Assembly (NCBI GenBank): GCA_963920635.1
Contig: OY987298.1
Coordinates: 84,639,454-84,703,453, forward strand
Direction of reading: 5' to 3'
Length of the DNA: 64,000 bases
DNA from: Pseudeuparius sepicola
Taxonomy: Eukaryota > Arthropoda > Insecta > Coleoptera > Anthribidae
The translations under genes and the position numbers were made by a program. Below are positions 24,601 to 37,917 of the stretch, piece after piece (positions within the stretch are counted from its first letter, which is position 1; each line of letters opens with the position of its first letter). Below the pieces are notes generated by a model. That model searched no databases and had not been told where the DNA came from. It saw only the letters and a program-made list of their open reading frames with translations.

Positions 24601-26116
24601 AAGAAAATTCCTATGCGACTTAAATTGAGTTCTACAACACGATTCCGCATTCCAATTTTTTCTAAAAAATTTCTGATTATGGCCAGCGCACTTTTTCAAT
24701 TTTCAAAAATGTTGAAATCCTCCGAAAAGAAAATTCCTATGCGACTTAAATTGAGTTCTACCACCCGATTCCGCCTTCAAAATTTTTCTAAAAAATTTCT
24801 AAGTGCCTGGCCAGTGCACTTTTTCAATTTTCAAAAATGTTGACATGCTCCGAAAAAAAAAATCCTATGCGAAGTAAATTGAGTACTACAACACGATTCC
24901 GCCCTCAAAATTTTTCTAAAAAAATTTCTGAGTGCCTGGCCAGCCCACTTTTTCAATTATCAAAAATTTTGACATGCTCCGAAAAGAAAATTCCTATGCG
25001 ACTTAAATTGAGTTCTACAACACGGTTCCGCATTCCAATTTTTTTTAAAAAATTTCTGATTACATGGCCAGCGCACTTTTTCAATTTTCAAAAATGTTGA
25101 AATCCTCCGAAAAGAAAATTCCTATGCGACTTAAATTGAGTTCTACCACCCGATTCCGCCTTCAAAATTTTTCTAAAAAATTTCTAAGTGCCTGGCCAGC
25201 GCACTTTTTCAATTTTCAAAAATGTTGACATGCTCCGAAAAAAAAATCCTATGCGAAGTAAATTGAGTACTACAACACGATTCCGCCCTCAAAATTTATC
25301 TAAAAAATTTCTGAGTGCCTGGCCAGCCCACTTTTTCAATTATCAAAAATTTTGACATACTCCGAAAAGAAAATTCCTATGCGACTTAAATTGAGTTCTA
25401 CATCACGATTCCGCATTCCATTTTTTTCTAAAAATTTCTGATTACATGGCCAGCGCACTTTTTCAATTTTCAAAAATGTTGAAATCCTCCGAAAAGAAAA
25501 TTCCTATGCGACTTAAATTGAGTTCTACCACCCGATTCCGCCTTCAAAATTTTTCTAAAAAATTTCTAAGTGCCTGGCCAGCGCACTTTTTCAATTTTCG
25601 AAAATGTTGACATGCTCCGAAAAAAAAATCCTATGCGACGTAAATTGAGTTCTACAACACGATTCCGCCATCCAAATTTTTCTAAAAAATTTCTAAGTGC
25701 CTGGCCAGCCCACTTTTTCAATTATCAAAAATTTTGACATGCTCCGAAAAGAAAATTCCTATGCGACTTAAATTGAGTTCTACAACACGATTCCGCATTC
25801 CAATTTTTTCTAAAAAATTTCTGATTATGGCCAGCGCACTTTTTCAATTTTCAAAAATGTTGAAATCCTCCGAAAAGAAAATTCCTATGCGACTTAAATT
25901 AAGTTCTACCACCCGATTCCGCCTTCAAAATTTTTCTAAAAAATTTCTAAGTGCCTGGCCAGCGCACTTTTTCAATTTTCAAAAATGTTGACATGCTCCG
26001 AAAAAAAAATCCTATGCGAAGTAAATTGAGTACTACAACACGATTCCGCCCTCAAAATTTATCTAAAAAATTTCTGAGTGCCTGGCCAGCCCACTTTTTC
26101 AATTATCAAAAATTTT
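21616..26116. repeat. Segment with 4079-bp offset homology to the left and a 1784-bp tandem duplication
   Basis: Sequence around 21.6-22.8 kb matches 17.5-18.7 kb at an offset of 4079 bp. About 22.4-24.0 kb matches 24.2-25.8 kb at 1784 bp. A private TTAAATTAAG change occurs at 24,110 and again exactly 1784 bp later at 25,894, so it was copied with the block. D monomers joined directly to a B whose tail ends ATGTT instead of TTTT (near 22,549 and 24,333) mark a distinctive junction also found near 13,247, 18,472 and 50,926. Confidence 0.83.
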
Positions 26117-26190
26117 GACATACTCCGAAAAGAAAATTCCTAAAATTCTGAGTGCCTGGCCAGCCCACTTTTTCAATTATCAAAAATTTT
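26117..26190 (+). repeat. Truncated 74-bp monomer, C head fused to B tail
   Basis: The head GACATACTCCGAAAAGAAAA is of type C. After ATTCCTAAAA the sequence jumps to the CTGAGTGCC and CAGCCCAC tail of type B, so the middle of a monomer is missing. Only a few bases (CTA followed by A residues) could have served as microhomology. The same junction occurs 26,593 bp downstream, so this is a single deletion later copied. Confidence 0.92.
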
Positions 26191-29100
26191 GACATGCTCC
26201 GAAAAGAAAATTCCTATGCGACTTAAATTGAGTTCTACAACACGATTCCGCATTCCAATTTTTTCTAAAAAATTTCTGATTACATGGCCAGCGCACTTTT
26301 TCAATTTTCAAAAATGTTGAAATCCTCCGAAAAGAAAATTCCTATGCGACTTAAATTGAGTTCTACCACCCGATTCCGCCTTCAAAATTTTTCTAAAAAA
26401 TTTCTAAGTGCCTGGCCAGCGCACTTTTTCAATTTTCGAAAATGTTGACATGCTCCGAAAAAAAAATCCTATGCGACGTAAATTGAGTTCTACAACACGA
26501 TTCTGCCATCCAAATTTTTCTAAAAAATTTCTGAGTGCCTGGCCAGCGCACTTTTTCAATTTTCGAAAATGTTGACATGCTCCGAAAAAAAAATCCTATG
26601 CGACGTAAATTGAGTTCTACAACACGATTCCGCCATCCAAATTTTTCTAAAAAATTTCTGAGTGCCTGGCCAGCGCACTTTTTCAATTTTCAAAAATGTT
26701 GAAATCCTCCGAAAATAAAATTCCTATGCGACTTAAATTGAGTTCTACCACCCGATTCCGCCATCCAAATTTTTCTAAAAAATTTCTGAGTGCCTGGCCA
26801 GCGCACTTTTTCAATTTTCGAAAATGTTGACATGCTCCGAAAAAAAAATCCTATGCGACGTAAATTGAGTTCTACAACACGATTCCGCCATCCAAATTTT
26901 TCTAAAAAATTTCTAAGTGCCTGGCCAGCCCACTTTTTCAATTATCAAAAATTTTGACATGCTCCGAAAAGAAAATTCCTATGCGACTTAAATTGAGTTC
27001 TACAACACGATTCCGCATTCCAATTTTTTCTAAAAAATTTCTGATTATGGCCAGCACACTTTTTCAATTTTCAAAAATGTTGAAATCCTCCGAAAAGAAA
27101 ATTCCTATGCGACTTAAATTGAGTTCTACCACCCGATTCCGCCTTCAAAATTTTTCTAAAAAATTTCTAAGTGCCTGGCCAGCGCACTTTTTCAATTTTC
27201 GAAAATGTTGACATGCTCCGAAAAAAAAATCCTATGCGACGTAAATTGAGTTCTACAACACGATTCCGCCATCCAAATTTTTCTAAAAAATTTCTGAGTG
27301 CCTGGCCAGCGCACTTTTTCAATTTTCGAAAATGTTGACATGCTCCGAAAAAAAAATCCTATGAGACGTAAATTGAGTTCTACAACACGATTCCGCCATC
27401 CAAATTTTTCTAAAAAATTTCTGAGTGCCTGGCCAGCGCACTTTTTCAATTTTCGAAAATGTTGACATGCTCCGAAAAGAAAATTCCTATGCGACTTAAA
27501 TTGAGTTCTACAACACGATTCCGCATTCCAATTTTTTCTAAAAAATTTCTGATTATGGCCAGCGCACTTTTTCAATTTTCAAAAATGTTGAAATCCTCCG
27601 AAAAGAAAATTCCTATGCGACTTAAATTGAGTTCTACCACCCGATTCCGCCTTCAAAATTTTTCTAAAAAATTTCTAAGTGCCTGGCCAGTGCACTTTTT
27701 CAATTTTCAAAAATGTTGACATGCTCCGAAAAAAAAATCCTATGCGAAGTAAATTGAGTACTACAACACGATTCCGCCCTCAAAATTTTTCTAAAAAATT
27801 TCTGAGTGCCTGGCCAGCCCACTTTTTCAATTATCAAAAATTTTGACATTCTCCGAAAAGAAAATTCCTATGCGACTTAAATTGAGTTCTACAACACGAT
27901 TCCGCATTCCAATTTTTTCTAAAAAATTTCTGATTATGGCCAGCGCACTTTTTCAATTTTCAAAAATGTTGAAATCCTCCGAAAAGAAAATTCCTATGCG
28001 ACTTAAATTGAGTTCTACCACCCGATTCCGCCTTCAAAATTTTTCTAAAAAATTTCTAAGTGCCTGGCCAGTGCACTTTTTCAATTTTCAAAAATGTTGA
28101 CATGCTCCGAAAAAAAAAATCCTATGCGAAGTAAATTGAGTACTACAACACGATTCCGCCCTCAAAATTTTTCTAAAAAATTTCTGAGTGCCTGGCCAGC
28201 CCACTTTTTCAATTATCAAAAATTTTGACATGCTCCGAAAAGAAAATTCCTATGCGACTTAAATTGAGTTCTACAACACGATTCCGCATTCCAATTTTTT
28301 TTAAAAAATTTCTGATTACATGGCCAGCGCACTTTTTCAATTTTCAAAAATGTTGAAATCCTCCGAAAAGAAAATTCCTATGCGACTTAAATTGAGTTCT
28401 ACCACCCGATTCCGCCTTCAAAATTTTTCTAAAAAATTTCTAAGTGCCTGGCCAGCGCACTTTTTCAATTTTCAAAAATGTTGACATGCTCCGAAAAAAA
28501 AATCCTATGCGAAGTAAATTGAGTTCTACAACACGATTCCGCCATCCAAATTTTTCTAAAAAATTTCTAAGTGCCTGGCCAGCCCACTTTTTCAATTATC
28601 AAAAATTTTGACATGCTCCGAAAAGAAAATTCCTATGCGACTTAAATTGAGTTCTACAACACGATTCCGCATTCCAATTTTTTCTAAAAAATTTCTGATT
28701 ATGGCCAGCGCACTTTTTCAATTTTCAAAAATGTTGAAATCCTCCGAAAAGAAAATTCCTATGCGACTTAAATTGAGTTCTACCACCCGATTCCGCCTTC
28801 AAAATTTTTCTAAAAAATTTCTAAGTGCCTGGCCAGTGCACTTTTTCAATTTTCAAAAATGTTGACATGCTCCGAAAAAAAAAATCCTATGCGAAGTAAA
28901 TTGAGTACTACAACACGATTCCGCCCTCAAAATTTTTCTAAAAAAATTTCTGAGTGCCTGGCCAGCCCACTTTTTCAATTATCAAAAATTTTGACATGCT
29001 CCGAAAAGAAAATTCCTATGCGACTTAAATTGAGTTCTACAACACGGTTCCGCATTCCAATTTTTTTTAAAAAATTTCTGATTACATGGCCAGCGCACTT

Positions 29101-30779
29101 TTTCAATTTTCAAAAATGTTGAAATCCTCCGAAAAGAAAATTCCTATGCGACTTAAATTGAGTTCTACCACCCGATTCCGCCTTCAAAATTTTTCTAAAA
29201 AATTTCTAAGTGCCTGGCCAGCGCACTTTTTCAATTTTCAAAAATGTTGACATGCTCCGAAAAAAAAATCCTATGCGAAGTAAATTGAGTACTACAACAC
29301 GATTCCGCCCTCAAAATTTTTCTAAAAAATTTCTGAGTGCCTGGCCAGCCCACTTTTTCAATTATCAAAAATTTTGACATGCTCCGAAAAGAAAATTCCT
29401 ATGCGACTTAAATTGAGTTCTACATCACGATTCCGCATTCCATTTTTTTCTAAAAATTTCTGATTACATGGCCAGCGCACTTTTTCAATTTTCAAAAATG
29501 TTGAAATCCTCCGAAAAGAAAATTCCTATGCGACTTAAATTGAGTTCTACCACCCGATTCCGCCTTCAAAATTTTTCTAAAAAATTTCCAAGTGCCTGGC
29601 CAGCGCACTTTTTCAATTTTCGAAAATGTTGACATGCTCCGAAAAAAAAATCCTATGCGACGTAAATTGAGTTCTACAACACGATTCCGCCATCCAAATT
29701 TTTCTAAAAAATTTCTAAGTGCCTGGCCAGCCCACTTTTTCAATTATCAAAAATTTTGACATGCTCCGAAAAGAAAATTCCTATGCGACTTAAATTGAGT
29801 TCTACAACACGATTCCGCATTCCAATTTTTTCTAAAAAATTTCTGATTATGGCCAGCGCACTTTTTCAATTTTCAAAAATGTTGAAATCCTCCGAAAAGA
29901 AAATTCCTATGCGACTTAAGTTGAGTTCTACCACCCGATTCCGCCTTCAAAATTTTTCTAAAAAATTTCTAAGTGCCTGGCCAGTGCACTTTTTCAATTT
30001 TCAAAAATGTTGACATGCTCCGAAAAAAAAAAATCCTATGCGAAGTAAATTGAGTACTACAACACGATTCCGCCCTCAAAATTTTTCTAAAAAATTTCTG
30101 AGTGCCTGGCCAGCCCACTTTTTCAATTATCAAAAATTTTGACATTCTCCGAAAAGAAAATTCCTATGCGACTTAAATTGAGTTCTACAACACGATTCCG
30201 CATTCCAATTTTTTCTAAAAAATTTCTGATTATGGCCAGCGCACTTTTTCAATTTTCAAAAATGTTGAAATCCTCCGAAAAGAAAATTCCTATGCGACTT
30301 AAATTGAGTTCTACCACCCGATTCCGCCTTCAAAATTTTTCTAAAAAATTTCTAAGTGCCTGGCCAGTGCACTTTTTCAATTTTCAAAAATGTTGACATG
30401 CTCCGAAAAAAAAAATCCTATGCGAAGTAAATTGAGTACTACAACACGATTCCGCCCTCAAAATTTTTCTAAAAAATTTCTGAGTGCCTGGCCAGCCCAC
30501 TTTTTCAATTATCAAAAATTTTGACATGCTCCGAAAAGAAAATTCCTATGCGACTTAAATTGAGTTCTACAACACGATTCCGCATTCCAATTTTTTTTTT
30601 TAAAATTTCTGATTACATGGCCAGCGCACTTTTTCAATTTTCAAAAATGTTGAAATCCTCCGAAAAGAAAATTCCTATGCGACTTAAATTGAGTTCTACC
30701 ACCCGATTCCGCCTTCAAAATTTTTCTAAAAAATTTCTAAGTGCCTGGCCAGCGCACTTTTTCAATTTTCAAAAATGTT
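26191..30779. repeat. Mixed segment rich in D and hybrid monomers, then C'-A-B units
   Basis: From 26,191 the order is C, A, D, D*, a hybrid at 26,701-26,828, E, then C'-A followed by a D-D run to about 27.46 kb and several C'-A-B or C-A-B units. GATTCTGCC near 26,502 and ATGAGACG near 27,361 are private substitutions. An 11 A run occurs near 30,023, and an unusually long T run (12 T) in a C monomer near 30,590. About 28.2-31.2 kb recurs at 37.3-40.3 kb (offset 9054). Confidence 0.82.
26701..26828 (+). repeat. Hybrid monomer: A' head with D tail (128 bp)
   Basis: The head has the A marks GAAATCCTCC and ACCACCCG plus the A' mark GAAAATAAAATT. From GCCATCC onward it is type D, including CTGAGTGCC and the TTTTCGAAAATGTT tail. 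The switch lies in the few bases shared by both classes around GATTCCGCC. The same hybrid occurs at 53,294-53,421. Confidence 0.9.
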
Positions 30780-33700
30780 GACATGCTCCGAAAAAAAAAT
30801 CCTATGCGAAGTAAATTGAGTACTACAACACGATTCCGCCCTCAAAATTTTTCTAAAAAATTTCTGAGTGCCTGGCCAGCCCACTTTTTCAATTATCAAA
30901 AATTTTGACATGCTCCGAAAAGAAAATTCCTATGCGACTTAAATTGAGTTCTACAACACGATTCCGCATTCCAATTTTTTCTAAAAAATTTCTGATTACA
31001 TGGCCAGCGCACTTTTTCAATTTTCAAAAATGTTGAAATCCTCCGAAAAGAAAATTCCTATGCGACTTAAATTGAGTTCTACCACCCGATTCCGCCTTCA
31101 AAATTTTTCTAAAAAATTTCTAAGTGCCTGGCCAGCGCACTTTTTCAATTTTCGAAAATGTTGACATGCTCCGAAAAAAAAATCCTATGCGACGTAAATT
31201 GAGTTCTACAACACGATTCCGCCATCCAAATTTTTCTAAAAAATTTCTGAGTGCCTGGCCAGCGCACTTTTTCAATTTTCGAAAATGTTGACATGCTCCG
31301 AAAAGAAAATTCCTATGCGACTTAAATTGAGTTCTACAACACGATTCCGCATTCCAATTTTTTCTAAAAAATTTCTGATTATGGCCAGCGCACTTTTTCA
31401 ATTTTCAAAAATGTTGAAATCCTCCGAAAAGAAAATTCCTATGCGACTTAAATTGAGTTCTACCACCCGATTCCGCCTTCAAAATTTTTCTAAAAAATTT
31501 CTAAGTGCCTGGCCAGTGCACTTTTTCAATTTTCAAAAATGTTGACATGCTCCGAAAAAAAAAATCCTATGCGAAGTAAATTGAGTACTACAACACGATT
31601 CCGCCCTCAAAATTTTTCTAAAAAATTTCTGAGTGCCTGGCCAGCCCACTTTTTCAATTATCAAAAATTTTGACATTCTCCGAAAAGAAAATTCCTATGC
31701 GACTTAAATTGAGTTCTACAACACGATTCCGCATTCCAATTTTTTCTAAAAAATTTCTGATTATGGCCAGCGCACTTTTTCAATTTTCAAAAATGTTGAA
31801 ATCCTCCGAAAAGAAAATTCCTATGCGACTTAAATTGAGTTCTACCACCCGATTCCGCCTTCAAAATTTTTCTAAAAAATTTCTAAGTGCCTGGCCAGTG
31901 CACTTTTTCAATTTTCAAAAATGTTGACATGCTCCGAAAAAAAAAATCCTATGCGAAGTAAATTGAGTACTACAACACGATTCCGCCCTCAAAATTTTTC
32001 TAAAAAATTTCTGAGTGCCTGGCCAGCCCACTTTTTCAATTATCAAAAATTTTGACATGCTCCGAAAAGAAAATTCCTATGCGACTTAAATTGAGTTCTA
32101 CAACACGATTCCGCATTCCAATTTTTTTTAAAAAATTTCTGATTACATGGCCAGCGCACTTTTTCAATTTTCAAAAATGTTGAAATCCTCCGAAAAGAAA
32201 ATTCCTATGCGACTTAAATTGAGTTCTACCACCCGATTCCGCCTTCAAAATTTTTCTAAAAAATTTCTAAGTGCCTGGCCAGCGCACTTTTTCAATTTTC
32301 AAAAATGTTGACATGCTCCGAAAAAAAAATCCTATGCGAAGTAAATTGAGTACTACAACACGATTCCGCCCTCAAAATTTTTCTAAAAAATTTCTGAGTG
32401 CCTGGCCAGCCCACTTTTTCAATTATCAAAAATTTTGACATGCTCCGAAAAGAAAATTCCTATGCGACTTAAATTGAGTTCTACAACACGATTCCGCATT
32501 CCAATTTTTTCTAAAAAATTTCTGATTACATGGCCAGCGCACTTTTTCAATTTTCAAAAATGTTGAAATCCTCCGAAAAGAAAATTCCTATGCGACTTAA
32601 ATTGAGTTCTACCACCCGATTCCGCCTTCAAAATTTTTCTAAAAAATTTCTAAGTGCCTGGCCAGCGCACTTTTTCAATTTTCGAAAATGTTGACATGCT
32701 CCGAAAAAAAAATCCTATGCGACGTAAATTGAGTTCTACAACACGATTCCGCCATCCAAATTTTTCTAAAAAATTTCTGAGTGCCTGGCCAGCGCACTTT
32801 TTCAATTTTCGAAAATGTTGACATGCTCCGAAAAAAAAATCCTATGCGACGTAAATTGAGTTCTACAACACGATTCCGCCATCCAAATTTTTCTAAAAAA
32901 TTTCTGAGTGCCTGGCCAGCGCACTTTTTCAATTTTCAAAAATGTTGAAATCCTCCGAAAATAAAATTCCTATGCGACTTAAATTGAGTTCTACCACCCG
33001 ATTCCGCCTTCAAAATTTTTCTAAAAAATTTCTAAGTGCCTGGCCAGCGCACTTTTTCAATTTTCAAAAATGTTGACATGCTCCGAAAAAAAAATCCTAT
33101 GCGAAGTAAATTGAGTACTACAACACGATTCCGCCCTCTAAATTTTTCTAAAAATTTGCTGATTGCCTGGCCAGCCCACTTTTTCAATTATCAAAAATTT
33201 TGACATGCTCCGAAAAGAAAATTCCTATGCGACTTAAATTGAGTTCTACAACACGATTCCGCATTCCAATTTTTTCTAAAAAATTTCTGATTACATGGCC
33301 AGCGCACTTTTTCAATTTTCAAAAATGTTGAAATCCTCCGAAAAGAAAATTCCTATGCGACTTAAATTGAGTTCTACCACCCGATTCCGCCTTCAAAATT
33401 TTTCTAAAAAATTTCTAAGTGCCTGGCCAGCGCACTTTTTCAATTTTCGAAAATGTTGACATGCTCCGAAAAAAAAATCCTATGCGACGTAAATTGAGTT
33501 CTACAACACGATTCCGCCATCCAAATTTTTCTAAAAAATTTCTGAGTGCCTGGCCAGCGCACTTTTTCAATTTTCGAAAATGTTGACATGCTCCGAAAAA
33601 AAAATCCTATGCGACGTAAATTGAGTTCTACAACACGATTCCGCCATCCAAATTTTTCTAAAAAATTTCTAAGTGCCTGGCCAGCCCACTTTTTCAATTA

Positions 33701-34348
33701 TCAAAAATTTTGACATGCTCCGAAAAGAAAATTCCTATGCGACTTAAATTGAGTTCTACAACACGATTCCGCATTCCAATTTTTTTTAAAAAATTTCTGA
33801 TTACATGGCCAGCGCACTTTTTCAATTTTCAAAAATGTTGAAATCCTCCGAAAAGAAAATTCCTATGCGACTTAAATTGAGTTCTACCACCCGATTCCGC
33901 CTTCAAAATTTTTCTAAAAAATTTCTAAGTGCCTGGCCAGCGCACTTTTTCAATTTTCAAAAATGTTGACATGCTCCGAAAAAAAAATCCTATGCGAAGT
34001 AAATTGAGTTCTACAACACGATTCCGCCATCCAAATTTTTCTAAAAAATTTCTAAGTGCCTGGCCAGCCCACTTTTTCAATTATCAAAAATTTTGACATG
34101 CTCCGAAAAGAAAATTCCTATGCGACTTAAATTGAGTTCTACAACACGATTCCGCATTCCAATTTTTTCTAAAAAATTTCTGATTATGGCCAGCGCACTT
34201 TTTCAATTTTCAAAAATGTTGAAATCCTCCGAAAAGAAAATTCCTATGCGACTTAAATTGAGTTCTACCACCCGATTCCGCCTTCAAAATTTTTCTAAAA
34301 AATTTCTAAGTGCCTGGCCAGTGCACTTTTTCAATTTTCAAAAATGTT
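30780..34348. repeat. 3569-bp tandem duplication, first copy
   Basis: This block begins with a B monomer and runs to the end of an A monomer. It contains CAB, CAD, CADD*, A'B* and CADE-type units. The next block, 34,349-37,917, repeats it in the same order with matching boundaries on both sides, so the two abut without extra sequence. The length is about 28 monomers. Part of this block (to about 33.7 kb) also recurs near 41-43.9 kb at an offset of 10,203 bp. Confidence 0.9.
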
Positions 34349-37300
34349 GACATGCTCCGAAAAAAAAATCCTATGCGAAGTAAATTGAGTACTACAACAC
34401 GATTCCGCCCTCAAAATTTTTCTAAAAAATTTCTGAGTGCCTGGCCAGCCCACTTTTTCAATTATCAAAAATTTTGACATGCTCCGAAAAGAAAATTCCT
34501 ATGCGACTTAAATTGAGTTCTACAACACGATTCCGCATTCCAATTTTTTCTAAAAAATTTCTGATTACATGGCCAGCGCACTTTTTCAATTTTCAAAAAT
34601 GTTGAAATCCTCCGAAAAGAAAATTCCTATGCGACTTAAATTGAGTTCTACCACCCGATTCCGCCTTCAAAATTTTTCTAAAAAATTTCTAAGTGCCTGG
34701 CCAGCGCACTTTTTCAATTTTCGAAAATGTTGACATGCTCCGAAAAAAAAATCCTATGCGACGTAAATTGAGTTCTACAACACGATTCCGCCATCCAAAT
34801 TTTTCTAAAAAATTTCTGAGTGCCTGGCCAGCGCACTTTTTCAATTTTCGAAAATGTTGACATGCTCCGAAAAGAAAATTCCTATGCGACTTAAATTGAG
34901 TTCTACAACACGATTCCGCATTCCAATTTTTTCTAAAAAATTTCTGATTATGGCCAGCGCACTTTTTCAATTTTCAAAAATGTTGAAATCCTCCGAAAAG
35001 AAAATTCCTATGCGACTTAAATTGAGTTCTACCACCCGATTCCGCCTTCAAAATTTTTCTAAAAAATTTCTAAGTGCCTGGCCAGTGCACTTTTTCAATT
35101 TTCAAAAATGTTGACATGCTCCGAAAAAAAAAATCCTATGCGAAGTAAATTGAGTACTACAACACGATTCCGCCCTCAAAATTTTTCTAAAAAATTTCTG
35201 AGTGCCTGGCCAGCCCACTTTTTCAATTATCAAAAATTTTGACATTCTCCGAAAAGAAAATTCCTATGCGACTTAAATTGAGTTCTACAACACGATTCCG
35301 CATTCCAATTTTTTCTAAAAAATTTCTGATTATGGCCAGCGCACTTTTTCAATTTTCAAAAATGTTGAAATCCTCCGAAAAGAAAATTCCTATGCGACTT
35401 AAATTGAGTTCTACCACCCGATTCCGCCTTCAAAATTTTTCTAAAAAATTTCTAAGTGCCTGGCCAGTGCACTTTTTCAATTTTCAAAAATGTTGACATG
35501 CTCCGAAAAAAAAAATCCTATGCGAAGTAAATTGAGTACTACAACACGATTCCGCCCTCAAAATTTTTCTAAAAAATTTCTGAGTGCCTGGCCAGCCCAC
35601 TTTTTCAATTATCAAAAATTTTGACATGCTCCGAAAAGAAAATTCCTATGCGACTTAAATTGAGTTCTACAACACGATTCCGCATTCCAATTTTTTTTAA
35701 AAAATTTCTGATTACATGGCCAGCGCACTTTTTCAATTTTCAAAAATGTTGAAATCCTCCGAAAAGAAAATTCCTATGCGACTTAAATTGAGTTCTACCA
35801 CCCGATTCCGCCTTCAAAATTTTTCTAAAAAATTTCTAAGTGCCTGGCCAGCGCACTTTTTCAATTTTCAAAAATGTTGACATGCTCCGAAAAAAAAATC
35901 CTATGCAAAGTAAATTGAGTACTACAACACGATTCCGCCCTCAAAATTTTTCTAAAAAATTTCTGAGTGCCTGGCCAGCCCACTTTTTCAATTATCAAAA
36001 ATTTTGACATGCTCCGAAAAGAAAATTCCTATGCGACTTAAATTGAGTTCTACAACACGATTCCGCATTCCAATTTTTTCTAAAAAATTTCTGATTACAT
36101 GGCCAGCGCACTTTTTCAATTTTCAAAAATGTTGAAATCCTCCGAAAAGAAAATTCCTATGCGACTTAAATTGAGTTCTACCACCCGATTCCGCCTTCAA
36201 AATTTTTCTAAAAAATTTCTAAGTGCCTGGCCAGCGCACTTTTTCAATTTTCGAAAATGTTGACATGCTCCGAAAAAAAAATCCTATGCGACGTAAATTG
36301 AGTTCTACAACACGATTCCGCCATCCAAATTTTTCTAAAAAATTTCTGAGTGCCTGGCCAGCGCACTTTTTCAATTTTCGAAAATGTTGACATGCTCCGA
36401 AAAAAAAATCCTATGCGACGTAAATTGAGTTCTACAACACGATTCCGCCATCCAAATTTTTCTAAAAAATTTCTGAGTGCCTGGCCAGCGCACTTTTTCA
36501 ATTTTCAAAAATGTTGAAATCCTCCGAAAATAAAATTCCTATGCGACTTAAATTGAGTTCTACCACCCGATTCCGCCTTCAAAATTTTTCTAAAAAATTT
36601 CTAAGTGCCTGGCCAGCGCACTTTTTCAATTTTCAAAAATGTTGACATGCTCCGAAAAAAAAATCCTATGCGAAGTAAATTGAGTACTACAACACGATTC
36701 CGCCCTCTAAATTTTTCTAAAAATTTGCTGATTGCCTGGCCAGCCCACTTTTTCAATTATCAAAAATTTTGACATGCTCCGAAAAGAAAATTCCTATGCG
36801 ACTTAAATTGAGTTCTACAACACGATTCCGCATTCCAATTTTTTCTAAAAAATTTCTGATTACATGGCCAGCGCACTTTTTCAATTTTCAAAAATGTTGA
36901 AATCCTCCGAAAAGAAAATTCCTATGCGACTTAAATTGAGTTCTACCACCCGATTCCGCCTTCAAAATTTTTCTAAAAAATTTCTAAGTGCCTGGCCAGC
37001 GCACTTTTTCAATTTTCGAAAATGTTGACATGCTCCGAAAAAAAAATCCTATGCGACGTAAATTGAGTTCTACAACACGATTCCGCCATCCAAATCTTTC
37101 TAAAAAATTTCTGAGTGCCTGGCCAGCGCACTTTTTCAATTTTCGAAAATGTTGACATGCTCCGAAAAAAAAATCCTATGCGACGTAAATTGAGTTCTAC
37201 AACACGATTCCGCCATCCAAATTTTTCTAAAAAATTTCTAAGTGCCTGGCCAGCCCACTTTTTCAATTATCAAAAATTTTGACATGCTCCGAAAAGAAAA

Positions 37301-37917
37301 TTCCTATGCGACTTAAATTGAGTTCTACAACACGATTCCGCATTCCAATTTTTTTTAAAAAATTTCTGATTACATGGCCAGCGCACTTTTTCAATTTTCA
37401 AAAATGTTGAAATCCTCCGAAAAGAAAATTCCTATGCGACTTAAATTGAGTTCTACCACCCGATTCCGCCTTCAAAATTTTTCTAAAAAATTTCTAAGTG
37501 CCTGGCCAGCGCACTTTTTCAATTTTCAAAAATGTTGACATGCTCCGAAAAAAAAATCCTATGCGAAGTAAATTGAGTTCTACAACACGATTCCGCCATC
37601 CAAATTTTTCTAAAAAATTTCTAAGTGCCTGGCCAGCCCACTTTTTCAATTATCAAAAATTTTGACATGCTCCGAAAAGAAAATTCCTATGCGACTTAAA
37701 TTGAGTTCTACAACACGATTCCGCATTCCAATTTTTTCTAAAAAATTTCTGATTATGGCCAGCGCACTTTTTCAATTTTCAAAAATGTTGAAATCCTCCG
37801 AAAAGAAAATTCCTATGCGACTTAAATTGAGTTCTACCACCCGATTCCGCCTTCAAAATTTTTCTAAAAAATTTCTAAGTGCCTGGCCAGTGCACTTTTT
37901 CAATTTTCAAAAATGTT
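34349..37917. repeat. 3569-bp tandem duplication, second copy
   Basis: Monomer order equals that of 30,780-34,348. The landmarks C' near 31,290, C' near 31,672, the D-D* pair near 32,693 and the C' near 34,095 all reappear 3569 bp later. Few differences were seen; one is ATGCAAAG near 35,904 in place of ATGCGAAG, and another CAAATCTTTC near 37,094. Such low divergence suggests a recent duplication, or assembly duplication if long reads do not support it. Confidence 0.88.
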
